Assembly (NCBI GenBank): GCA_041552775.1
Contig: JBFEKH010000082.1
Span: forward strand, 1 to 9,199
Reading direction: 5' to 3'
DNA length: 9,199 bases
DNA from: Allopontixanthobacter sp041552775
GTDB taxonomy: Bacteria; Pseudomonadota; Alphaproteobacteria; Sphingomonadales; Sphingomonadaceae
Shown here one piece after another: positions 1 to 6,935 of this stretch (its first letter is position 1; every line of letters begins with the position of its first letter). The position numbers were made by a program, and so were the translations under genes. The notes under the pieces are model-generated. The model was not told the DNA's origin. It worked only from the letters and a program-made list of their open reading frames with translations, and made no database searches.

Positions 1-1333
1 CATCGACGCCGCCGCCGCACGTGAAGCCGCGAAAAAGGCCCGCGAACTGACCCGCCGCAAGGGTGCGATGGACATCGCCAGCCTGCCCGGCAAGCTGGCC
101 GATTGCCAGGAACGCGATCCGGCGAAATCCGAACTGTTCCTGGTCGAAGGCGATTCCGCTGGCGGTAGCGCGAAGCAGGGCCGAGACCGGCATTATCAAG
201 CGATCCTGCCGCTGAAGGGCAAGATCCTGAATGTGGAGCGCGCCCGGTTCGACCGGATCATTTCCTCCAAGGAAGTCGGTACGCTGATCCAGGCGATGGG
301 CACCGGCATCCGCGATGAATTCAACCTCGACAAACTGCGCTATCACAAGATCGTGATCATGACCGACGCCGATGTCGACGGCGCGCATATCCGCACCTTG
401 CTGCTGACATTCTTCCACCGCCAGATGCCCGAAATCATCCGTTCGGGTCATCTGTTCATCGCCCAGCCGCCTTTGTTCAAGGTCAACAAGGGCCGCAGCG
501 AAGTCTATCTGAAGGATCAGGCCGCGCTTGACCGCTATCTGGTCGAAGGCGGATTGCAGGGCAGGCTGCTGGAAAGTTCCGGCGGCGCACGCGGGGGCGC
601 GGAATTGTCCGGCCTGGTCGATCATGCATTGCGCATCCGCAATCTGATGGCCTTCGTGCCGCGCAAATATGATCCGGCCTTGATTGAAGCGATGGCGCTG
701 GCCGGGGTGCTAGATCCCGACCTCGACCGTGCCGGACGCGAGGCGTCGCTGGTCAATGCCGCGCGCCGCCTGCAACTGGGCGATAACCAGGCCAAATGGT
801 CCGCATCCCTCAAGGATGATGGCGGTGTCCGCTTCGAACGGCTGTGGCGCGGCGTGACCGACGTCCATGAAATCGACGCGGCGTTCCTGATCAGCGCCGA
901 AGGGCGCAAGATGCACAAGCTCGCATCAGAACAGACCGATGTTTACGAGAACCCCTCACGGCTGGTCAAAAGCTCAACTGCCGACATGCAGGATGCCGAA
1001 GCAGACACCAGCACCGAAGATGATGCCAACGATGATGCGCCGGTGATTTCCGATGACGAATCGATCACGCGTCCAACGCAATTGCTTGATGCGGTACTCG
1101 CGGCGGGCCGCAAGGGTCTCGCGATTGCCCGCTACAAGGGACTGGGCGAGATGAATGCCGACCAATTGTGGGAAACAACGCTGGACCCGGACAATCGCGC
1201 GCTGCTGCAGGTAAAGGTCGAGGATGCCGACGTAACCGACGAGATCTTCACCCGCCTGATGGGCGATGTGGTCGAACCGCGCCGCGAATTCATTCAGGAC
1301 AATGCCTTGAATGTCGCGAACCTCGACACCTGA
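1..1333 (+). CDS. gyrB: DNA gyrase subunit B, C-terminal part (5' end outside window)
   Basis: ATPase subunit of DNA gyrase, the type IIA topoisomerase that introduces negative supercoils. The reading frame is open from the left edge (first full codon at 2), so the N-terminal ATPase half lies upstream. The TOPRIM domain is visible: the EGDSAGG motif with its metal-binding Glu at 146-148, and the TDADVDGAH motif with the Asp cluster from about 365. Between these and the C-terminal block lies a long insert (roughly 500-1070) like the one Gram-negative GyrB carries; it ends in a very acidic stretch at 983-1063. The GyrB C-terminal domain follows, with RYKGLGEMN and QLWETTLDP from about 1130, and the protein ends in NVANLDT. 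The insert and the tail favour GyrB over ParE. The TGA at 1331-1333 abuts the next start codon. Confidence 0.95.
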   Translation, partial: IDAAAAREAAKKARELTRRKGAMDIASLPGKLADCQERDPAKSELFLVEGDSAGGSAKQGRDRHYQAILPLKGKILNVERARFDRIISSKEVGTLIQAMGTGIRDEFNLDKLRYHKIVIMTDADVDGAHIRTLLLTFFHRQMPEIIRSGHLFIAQPPLFKVNKGRSEVYLKDQAALDRYLVEGGLQGRLLESSGGARGGAELSGLVDHALRIRNLMAFVPRKYDPALIEAMALAGVLDPDLDRAGREASLVNAARRLQLGDNQAKWSASLKDDGGVRFERLWRGVTDVHEIDAAFLISAEGRKMHKLASEQTDVYENPSRLVKSSTADMQDAEADTSTEDDANDDAPVISDDESITRPTQLLDAVLAAGRKGLAIARYKGLGEMNADQLWETTLDPDNRALLQVKVEDADVTDEIFTRLMGDVVEPRREFIQDNALNVANLDT

Positions 1334-1729
1334 ATGACGGGTCCGGCCAGCGCCGCCCTGGCCGCCGTGCTGGCATCTGCCGCGTGGCTGTTTTTGGTCG
1401 GGACGGTCTGCGCGGTCCGGCCCGACTTGGCGTTGGCACAGCTGGGCAGGATGGGCGGCAGCTGGACCATCCAGATCGGCGAGCATGCTCTGCGCGGTGC
1501 TGCCGGCGCAGCCTTGATCCTGAGGGCGGAACATTCAAAGGCACCGGAAATCTTTACCGTTGGCGGCTGGTTCGTGGTCCTTTCCTCGCTCGCGATCCTG
1601 ATCCTGCCGCGGGCATGGCATCAGGCCTATTCCCGCTATTGGGCACTCAATTTACCGTCAGGTGCCGTCCGGATCATGGCCATCCCGACCTTCGCCGCAG
1701 CAGGATGGCTCGCCTATGCCGCATTCTGA
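1334..1729 (+). CDS. Small four-helix membrane protein of unknown function
   Basis: I do not recognise this 131-residue protein. Hydrophobic segments at about residues 5-28, 52-63 (short), 74-92 and 110-131 suggest three or four membrane helices in the inner membrane. The first could be mistaken for a signal peptide but has no clear cleavage site. Between helices 1 and 2 is a short Gly-rich loop (LGRMGGSW). The start is chosen because the ATG directly follows the gyrB TGA (TGAATG) and no good Shine-Dalgarno sequence precedes it, which points to translational coupling with gyrB. Its 3' end overlaps the flavoprotein gene by 14 bases. That it is a real gene rests on the clean hydrophobic pattern, the exact fit between its neighbours and the absence of any other plausible frame there. 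Its function is unknown. Confidence 0.72.
   Translation: MTGPASAALAAVLASAAWLFLVGTVCAVRPDLALAQLGRMGGSWTIQIGEHALRGAAGAALILRAEHSKAPEIFTVGGWFVVLSSLAILILPRAWHQAYSRYWALNLPSGAVRIMAIPTFAAAGWLAYAAF
1702..1705 (+). promoter_or_regulatory. Shine-Dalgarno site that sets the flavoprotein start
   Basis: AGGA lies 10 bases before the ATG at 1716, inside the end of the membrane-protein gene. It favours 1716 over the earlier in-frame ATG at 1662, whose extra 18 residues are Pro/Ser-rich and unlike a flavoprotein N-terminus. Confidence 0.5.
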
Positions 1730-2924
1730 TCCCGAAATAGCCTCCGCCTACGACGCGATCATCCTTGGCGGCGGAGCGGCAGGCCTGATGTACGCGGCTG
1801 TCGCAGGCCAGCGTGGCCGGCGCGTGGTGGTGCTGGAAAAGGCCGAAGCGCCGGGCAAGAAGATCCTGATTTCCGGCGGCGGACGGTGTAATTTTACCAA
1901 TGTGAACACCGCGCCCGACCGCTATCTGTCCGCCAATCCGCACTTCGCCAAATCCGCCCTCAGCCGCTACACCGCGCGGGATTTCATCGCACTGGTCGAT
2001 GCGTACGGCATTGCCTGGCACGAAAAGACGCTGGGCCAATTGTTCTGTGACGGGTCCGCCAAACAGATCGTTGCGATGCTGCTGGAAGAATGCTCGAAAG
2101 GCTCCGCTCAGGTTCTGTGCGGACAGGAAGTGAAATCGGTCATCCATGCAGACGGCATTTACTCGGTGACGAGCAACGGCAAGGTCATGACCGCCCGGTC
2201 GCTGGTCATCGCCACCGGCGGGCCTTCAATTCCGAAAATGGGCGCGACCGGATTTGCCTATGATCTGGCGCGCCAATTCGGCCTGAAAGTGGTCGAGCCG
2301 CGCCCTGCGCTGGTCCCGCTCACCCTGGGCGGAGAAGACGTGCTGTTCCGCGATTTGTCGGGTGTGTCCGCCCCGGTCGATGCGATCTGCGGCAAGACCC
2401 GGTTCCACGAGGCGGCGCTGTTCACCCACCGCGGATTGTCCGGTCCCGCGATCCTGCAAATCTCGTCCTACTGGCGGCCGGGCGATATGGTGGAGATCGA
2501 TTTCCTGCCCGGCAGGCCGCGCGGCTGGCTACGCGAAACCAAACGCACGGCTCCACGCAGTTCCATCCGCACGCTGCTGAAGGATGCGCTGCCGGACCGG
2601 CTGGCAACGACGCTGGCGGACCGGCTGGATCCAAATTTGGACACTGAGGGCGATCTGCAAAGCCTGTCCGACAAACTGCTGGATGCCGCGGAGGCGAAAC
2701 TGGCCCGGTGGCCGTTCTGCCCCAATGGGTCCGAGGGACTGGCGAAGGCCGAAGTAACGTCCGGCGGGATCAGCACGGCGGAATTATCCTCCAGGACGAT
2801 GGAGGCAAAACGCGTGCCCGGCCTGTTCGCCATTGGCGAGGCAGTGGACGTGACCGGCTGGCTGGGCGGCTATAATTTCCAATGGGCCTGGGCCAGCGGC
2901 TGGGCCGCGGCGCAGGAGATTTAG
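1716..2924 (+). CDS. BaiN/HI0933 (YhiN)-family FAD-dependent oxidoreductase
   Basis: A 402-residue flavoprotein of the HI0933/YhiN/BaiN family, about the usual length (roughly 400). With the start at 1716, the Rossmann FAD-binding motif GGGAAG is at residues 18-23 and an acidic residue that could bind the ribose follows the second strand (Glu41). The family signature GGGRCNFTN is at 54-62. The C-terminus holds the second hallmark: TSGGI, then GLFAIGEAVDVTGWLGGYN, which closes the FAD site. The protein should be cytosolic. One family member, BaiN, has been linked to bile acid dehydroxylation in gut clostridia, but the role of proteobacterial members is not established, so I assign no substrate. 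It overlaps the preceding membrane protein by 14 bases and is probably co-transcribed with it. Its TAG at 2922-2924 is 9 bases from the stop of the convergent isomerase gene. Confidence 0.9.
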   Translation: MPHSDPEIASAYDAIILGGGAAGLMYAAVAGQRGRRVVVLEKAEAPGKKILISGGGRCNFTNVNTAPDRYLSANPHFAKSALSRYTARDFIALVDAYGIAWHEKTLGQLFCDGSAKQIVAMLLEECSKGSAQVLCGQEVKSVIHADGIYSVTSNGKVMTARSLVIATGGPSIPKMGATGFAYDLARQFGLKVVEPRPALVPLTLGGEDVLFRDLSGVSAPVDAICGKTRFHEAALFTHRGLSGPAILQISSYWRPGDMVEIDFLPGRPRGWLRETKRTAPRSSIRTLLKDALPDRLATTLADRLDPNLDTEGDLQSLSDKLLDAAEAKLARWPFCPNGSEGLAKAEVTSGGISTAELSSRTMEAKRVPGLFAIGEAVDVTGWLGGYNFQWAWASGWAAAQEI

Positions 2925-2933
2925 TCCAGCGGA

Positions 2934-3539
2934 TCAGGTCGCCGCCAGCGCTTCCTCGATCTGGTCCAGCCGTTCCTTGCCGAAGAACATGTCATTGCCC
3001 ACAAAGAAAGTCGGCAGTCCAAAGGCGCCGCGCTCCACCGCGTGGTCGGTATTGTCCACCAATTGCTGTTTCAGCTCGGGCGACTGGATACGCTCCGTCA
3101 ATGCCGCAGCGTCGAAGGGCGATTGCTCCAGCAGCGCCGCGACCGTTTCCGGCTCAGTCATGTTGGCGCCCTGTTCCCACACATGGGGCAGCAGGAAATC
3201 GATGAATTCGATCTCCCGGCCAAGTTCCTTTGCAGCCATGAGCAGGCGCTGGAGCTGGATCGAATTGAACGGGAAATGCGGGTTCATGGTGAACTTGCCC
3301 AAGTGATGCCGCGCCACGAAGCGGTCAATTTCCAGCATCGCATAGGCATTCTTGCCCTTCACCTCGGCATCGCGGATGAAGGGCGGGGCATTGCCCGTCA
3401 ATTTGTGCATGCCGCCAAGGAATATCGGGGTGATGACGATTTCCGCCCCTTGCCGCGCGGCCAGTTCCTTCAGTGGATAATAGGCCAGATAGATGTTCGG
3501 GCTGACGAAATCGAACAGCAGTTCAACCGCTTTGGCCAT
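2934..3539 (-). CDS. 2-hydroxychromene-2-carboxylate isomerase-like protein (DsbA / GST-kappa fold)
   Basis: A 201-residue protein of the thioredoxin-fold family that includes NahD-type 2-hydroxychromene-2-carboxylate isomerases and kappa-class glutathione transferases. The N-terminus FDFVSPNIY places Ser13 where the family has its glutathione-activating Ser in place of the DsbA Cys. The C-terminal GAFGLPTFFVG (171-181) carries the cis-Pro loop (Pro176), followed by the family's FGKERL segment. Known members use glutathione to isomerise an intermediate of naphthalene breakdown. No other aromatic-degradation genes are nearby, so the real substrate is open. It is the second gene of a pair: its ATG starts one base after the stop of the SDR gene, and GGAG (3550-3553 on the minus strand) lies 10 bases upstream, within the SDR coding end. 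The length is normal for the family. Confidence 0.88.
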   Translation of the reverse strand: MAKAVELLFDFVSPNIYLAYYPLKELAARQGAEIVITPIFLGGMHKLTGNAPPFIRDAEVKGKNAYAMLEIDRFVARHHLGKFTMNPHFPFNSIQLQRLLMAAKELGREIEFIDFLLPHVWEQGANMTEPETVAALLEQSPFDAAALTERIQSPELKQQLVDNTDHAVERGAFGLPTFFVGNDMFFGKERLDQIEEALAAT

Positions 3540-3540
3540 C

Positions 3541-4281
3541 TCAGAAAGTCTCCGTCCAGGGCCGCAGTTCCAACTCGTGGGTCCATGCGGATCGTGGCTG
3601 CCGCCACAGGTTTACATAAGTCTGCGCGATATCGGCGGGGCTCAATATCTGGTCCTGCTGCGCCCGCTGTTCGACATCCTCGAAGTTCTCGCGGGCGAAT
3701 TTTCCGTCCACCAGGCCATCGATAATCACATGGGCGACATGGACCCCCTCGGGCCCCAGTTCCCGCGCCATACTTTGGGCCACCGCACGCAGCGCATGTT
3801 TGGCGCTGGCAAAGGCCGCAAAACCAGCAGCGCCCCGGACCGAAGCCGTCGCGCCAGTGAAGATGATCGTCCCGCTCCCGCGCGGAACCATCACCCGCGC
3901 CGCTTCCCTGCCGGTCAGGAACCCCGCAAACGCCGCCATTTCCCAGACCTTGCGGAAAACCCGCGCAGTGGTGTCGCGAATGGAAAACCGGACATTGGCC
4001 CCGATGTTGAAGATCACCACTTCCAGCGGACCCACTTCGGTTTCGATCCAGTCGATCATCGCCGCCACTTCAGCCTCGTCGCGGGCATCGACGCCGAAAG
4101 CATGGGCGCTTCCTTCCGCATCGCGGATTTCCTGCGCAAGCACTTCCAGTTCAGCAACGTTCCGCTCGCGGCGCGCAAGGCATACTGTCAGTCCCTCGGC
4201 AGCAAAGGCGCGGGCGAGGCCCGACCCCAGGCCGATGCCGGCGCCCATGATCAGGCACGTAGGTGTTTGCTTGTCCGGCAT
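3541..4281 (-). CDS. SDR-family protein with Phe in place of the catalytic Tyr
   Basis: A 246-residue classical-length short-chain dehydrogenase/reductase. The Rossmann glycine motif is GAGIGLGSG (residues 13-21), a variant of TGxxxGxG. FNIGAN at 91-96 occupies the NNAG position, Ser147 (GATAS) is the catalytic Ser position, and Lys161 is kept. The expected YxxxK reads FASAK, so the general acid/base Tyr is Phe157. I recall relatives with the same change, so this may be a subfamily trait and not damage; the rest of the protein is intact. The start is set at 4281 because GAGAGG lies 9 bases upstream and the Rossmann strand begins at once; the upstream ATG at 4380 would add 33 Arg-rich residues unlike the family. 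It is the first gene of a pair with the isomerase. The cofactor and substrate cannot be read from the sequence. Confidence 0.88.
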   Translation of the reverse strand: MPDKQTPTCLIMGAGIGLGSGLARAFAAEGLTVCLARRERNVAELEVLAQEIRDAEGSAHAFGVDARDEAEVAAMIDWIETEVGPLEVVIFNIGANVRFSIRDTTARVFRKVWEMAAFAGFLTGREAARVMVPRGSGTIIFTGATASVRGAAGFAAFASAKHALRAVAQSMARELGPEGVHVAHVIIDGLVDGKFARENFEDVEQRAQQDQILSPADIAQTYVNLWRQPRSAWTHELELRPWTETF

Positions 4282-4399
4282 GATGGAGCGCCTCTCAGGA
4301 ACCATAAGTTTACAGCATAGCCTACGCGTTTTCACGGCAAAAGAAACGGGCCATCCGATCTGCCTTTCCTCTCTCATCACTGGCGGCTAATGCGGCTGC
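4282..4399. promoter_or_regulatory. Divergent intergenic region between SDR and nucleotidase genes
   Basis: These 118 bases separate two divergent starts and must hold promoters for both, unless a promoter lies inside a gene. On the minus strand GAGAGG at 4291-4296 is the SDR ribosome-binding site. A possible minus-strand -10 element, TATGCT (4314-4319), has only a poor -35 match (TTTGCC at 4336-4341, 16-base spacer). On the plus strand TTTACA (4309-4314) resembles a -35 but no -10 follows at a proper distance, and no clear Shine-Dalgarno precedes the nucleotidase ATG. The presence of promoters is inferred from gene layout; the exact elements are weak. Confidence 0.35.
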
Positions 4400-6133
4400 A
4401 TGATCACCAGATTCCTTGCGCCTGCCTTTGCCGCCCTCGCCCTGTCCGCCTGTAAGACACTGCCCGAACCCGGCCCCGCCACGGCGACCAGAACTGTCAC
4501 TGTGCGAATTATCGGGATCAACGATTTCCACGGCAATCTGGAGCCACTGCGGAGTCCGGCCATGCTGAAAACGCCGGATGGCACCGAGCGAGAGGTCAAT
4601 GTCGGCGGCGCTGCCTATCTGGCGACAGCGATCCGGGAACATCGTGCAAAATCGGAAAACAGCCTAGTCATTTCCGCAGGCGACCTGATCAGCGCCAGCC
4701 CACTGGTTTCCTCGCTGTTTCTGGACGAGCCGACCATCGGCGCGATGAACCGGATCGGCCTTACATTCAACGCGGTCGGCAATCATGAGTTCGATCGCGG
4801 CGCGCAGGAACTCTTGCGCATGCAGCAGGGTGGATGCGAAAGATATACACTGCGTGACCCGTGCCGGGTCGAACAGTTTCCCGGGGCGCAATTCGGCTTC
4901 CTGGCGGCCAATGTCACCAAGGAGGACGGTTCCACCCTGTTTCCGCCATACGGGATCCGCCGCTTCGGCAGCGGACCGGGCGAAGTGGCAATCGGGGTGA
5001 TCGGCCTGACGCTGGAGGGTACCCCCAGCGTCGTGACCCCCAGCGGTGTGTCGGGCCTGAGCTTCGGAGACGAAGCCGACGCGATCAATGCGCTGATCCC
5101 CGAACTGGAAACGCAAGGGACCGATGCGATCGTGGTGGCCATCCATCAGGGCCTGTCCAACCCCGCAGGCTATAACGACAAGGATTGCGGAGCGCTCTCG
5201 GGCGATCTGATGGAGATACTTGAACGCCTCGATCCGCGGGTCGACCTGGTCATTTCCGGCCATACTCACCAGGCCTATGTCTGCGATTATGCGCAAATCG
5301 ATCCGACCCGTCCGATGCTGGTCACCAGCGCGGGGGCAATCGGGACAATGCTGACCGATATCGTCCTGACGATCGACCCGGCCACAAATGAAGTCATTGC
5401 CCGCACGGCAGACAATGTACCGGTGCAAAGCCCGCGGTTCGACAAGAGCGGCATACAATTGCCCGCCAATTCAGCATTCCCGCTGATGGATGCAGACGCG
5501 CAGATTGCAGCCTATGTCGCGCGCTATGCCGATGCCGCCAGATCGGAAGCGAGCCGTCCGGTCGGCAAGATTTCCGCCTCTGCCGAACGCCGCGGCGGGG
5601 ACAGCCCGCTGGGCAGCCTGATCGCGGACGCACAATTGGCGGGCACTCGTTCGGCTGGGGCACAAATCGGCCTCATGAATACTGGCGGTATCCGCTCTTC
5701 CTTGGTGGCAGGACCCGGTGGAGTCATCAACTATGGCGATATCTATGCTGTCCAGCCTTTCGGCAACACCCTGATCACCAAGAGTTATACCGGCGCGCAA
5801 TTGCTCGCCCTGCTGGAACAGCAATTCGGGCAGGATGGGCGCATTTCCCTGTTGTCGGTGTCAGAAGGCTTTGCGGTGCGATACGATCTCGGTCGCGCGC
5901 CGGGCAGTAACATCGTGTCCGCAACTCTGGGCGGTAAACCAATCGATCCGGCGGCGACCTACCGCGTGACGATGAATAGTTTCCTGGCCAGTGGCGGCGA
6001 TGGCTTTACCGTTTTCACGGACGGTACCGACAGCGTCACCGGACCGGTCGATCTGGACGCGATGGAGGAGTATCTGCGTGCGGTTCCCTTCCGCCAATTG
6101 CCTGCCACTGGCCGGATAACGGAAATCAAATAA
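4400..6133 (+). CDS. Lipoprotein of the UshA / 5'-nucleotidase family (two-domain metallophosphatase)
   Basis: A 577-residue exported phosphoesterase, likely releasing phosphate from nucleotides or related esters. The N-terminus is a short lipoprotein signal peptide ending in the lipobox LSAC, so Cys18 would be lipidated; Lys19 after it does not suggest inner-membrane retention, so an outer-membrane anchor is likely. Metallophosphatase motifs run in order: NDFHGN (41-46), GDLISASP (94-101), GNHEFDRG (127-134), His249 and GHTH (287-290), the usual two-metal site. The C-terminal 5'-nucleotidase domain shows GDSPLGSLIAD (400-410), NTGGIRS (427-433) and the nucleotide-site motif ASGGDGF (530-536). 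Cys146, Cys155, Cys263 and Cys295 could form disulphides outside the cytoplasm. It is the only plus-strand gene here, with divergent and convergent neighbours, so probably monocistronic. The substrate could be nucleotides, UDP-sugars or cyclic nucleotides. Confidence 0.93.
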   Translation: MITRFLAPAFAALALSACKTLPEPGPATATRTVTVRIIGINDFHGNLEPLRSPAMLKTPDGTEREVNVGGAAYLATAIREHRAKSENSLVISAGDLISASPLVSSLFLDEPTIGAMNRIGLTFNAVGNHEFDRGAQELLRMQQGGCERYTLRDPCRVEQFPGAQFGFLAANVTKEDGSTLFPPYGIRRFGSGPGEVAIGVIGLTLEGTPSVVTPSGVSGLSFGDEADAINALIPELETQGTDAIVVAIHQGLSNPAGYNDKDCGALSGDLMEILERLDPRVDLVISGHTHQAYVCDYAQIDPTRPMLVTSAGAIGTMLTDIVLTIDPATNEVIARTADNVPVQSPRFDKSGIQLPANSAFPLMDADAQIAAYVARYADAARSEASRPVGKISASAERRGGDSPLGSLIADAQLAGTRSAGAQIGLMNTGGIRSSLVAGPGGVINYGDIYAVQPFGNTLITKSYTGAQLLALLEQQFGQDGRISLLSVSEGFAVRYDLGRAPGSNIVSATLGGKPIDPAATYRVTMNSFLASGGDGFTVFTDGTDSVTGPVDLDAMEEYLRAVPFRQLPATGRITEIK

Positions 6134-6137
6134 GGCG

Positions 6138-6935
6138 TCAGGCCCGTTTCTTTGGCGACATGGGAATGAAGCCCGAAGTCCGCTCGATATACTCCGCATA
6201 TTTCGGACGGCGTTTCTGCATGCCCCCTTCCAGCAGCGGCGCGCCGGACCATTTGGTCAGGGTGAAAGTCAGGAAGATCGGCCCGATGACGCTCCATGCC
6301 GCGATGTCCCACCCGAGCGACGCCGCCGCCATCCAGATGCCCCACCATACGCAGGCATCGCCAAAATAATTGGGATGGCGGGTATAGCGCCACAGACCCT
6401 TGTCCATCACTTCGCCCTTGTTCGCGGGATCGGCATTGAACTGCTTGAGCTGAAAGTCGCCCACCACTTCGAAGAACATGCCCACGCACCACAGCAGCAA
6501 ACCGGCCCATGCCAGCGGAAGGATCGGGGCCGGTTCGGCGCTCGCCAGGATACCCAGTTGCGCCGGAAGGCATACCATGAACAGCAGGACCGCCTGGCCA
6601 AGGAAAATCTTGGTCAGCGCGGCGAAGGCGAAGCGGCCTTTCTCCCGGTCCTGGCGGAGCATCTTTTCGTACCGCTTGTCCTCCCCTTCTGCCCGCCAGC
6701 GGGTGAACAGGTGGCTGCCCAGCCGCATGCCCCATACCGCCGCCATGACCACGATCAATCCGGCCAGAGCGCCCGGAGCATCCAGTTGCAGATAGCTGGC
6801 GGCGGCCATCACCGCCATGCCTGCGCCCCAGAATGCATCGATGAAGGACACATCGTTGATGCGCACCGAAACACCCCACAAGACCAGCACCAGTGCCAGC
6901 AGAATGGCCGCGTTGAGAAGCAATGCGTCAATCAT
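6138..6935 (-). CDS. DUF1295 membrane protein (steroid 5-alpha-reductase / ICMT-like)
   Basis: A 265-residue multi-spanning inner-membrane protein of the DUF1295 family, related to the C-terminal domain of steroid 5-alpha-reductases and to isoprenylcysteine methyltransferases. Hydrophobic segments lie at about 5-23, 33-50, 55-70, 107-125, 137-158, 194-208 and 211-228. The conserved core is EVVGDFQLKQF (156-166) and LWRYTRHPNYFGD (181-193), followed by GGMQKRRPKYAEYIERTSGF near the C-terminus. In relatives this part binds NADPH or S-adenosylmethionine; which one applies here cannot be decided. The ATG overlaps the stop of the acyltransferase gene by four bases (ATGA), with no strong ribosome-binding site of its own, so the two are probably translationally coupled. 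That pairing suggests work on a membrane lipid. The gene ends 4 bases from the convergent nucleotidase gene. Confidence 0.9.
   Translation of the reverse strand: MIDALLLNAAILLALVLVLWGVSVRINDVSFIDAFWGAGMAVMAAASYLQLDAPGALAGLIVVMAAVWGMRLGSHLFTRWRAEGEDKRYEKMLRQDREKGRFAFAALTKIFLGQAVLLFMVCLPAQLGILASAEPAPILPLAWAGLLLWCVGMFFEVVGDFQLKQFNADPANKGEVMDKGLWRYTRHPNYFGDACVWWGIWMAAASLGWDIAAWSVIGPIFLTFTLTKWSGAPLLEGGMQKRRPKYAEYIERTSGFIPMSPKKRA

Noticed and set aside
974..1534. 186-codon minus-strand open frame over the gyrB end
   Set aside because: It lies opposite the conserved GyrB C-terminal domain and has no recognisable domain.
2907..2945. GCGGCG and CGCCGC arms around the flavoprotein/isomerase junction as a terminator
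   Set aside because: The loop is about 27 bases and no T run follows; such matches are expected by chance in GC-rich DNA.
3493..4320. 275-codon plus-strand open frame opposite the SDR gene
   Set aside because: It is antisense to a gene with clear family motifs, its protein is rich in Arg, Pro and His with no recognisable domain, and it arises from codon bias in GC-rich DNA.
4298..4330. GGAAC (4298-4302) followed by CGTT (4327-4330), resembling an EcfG stress promoter
   Set aside because: The spacer is 24 bases, not the 16-17 expected.
6117..6148. Possible hairpin terminator between nucleotidase and DUF1295 genes (GGC/GCC at 6134-6136 and 6142-6144, AACG/CGTT outside)
   Set aside because: The stem is short and interrupted, and no real T run follows; too weak to call.
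5959..6879. 306-codon minus-strand open frame over the nucleotidase end and DUF1295 gene
   Set aside because: It is in another frame of the DUF1295 gene, which carries the conserved motifs; the alternative protein is Gly/Arg-rich and crosses two real genes.
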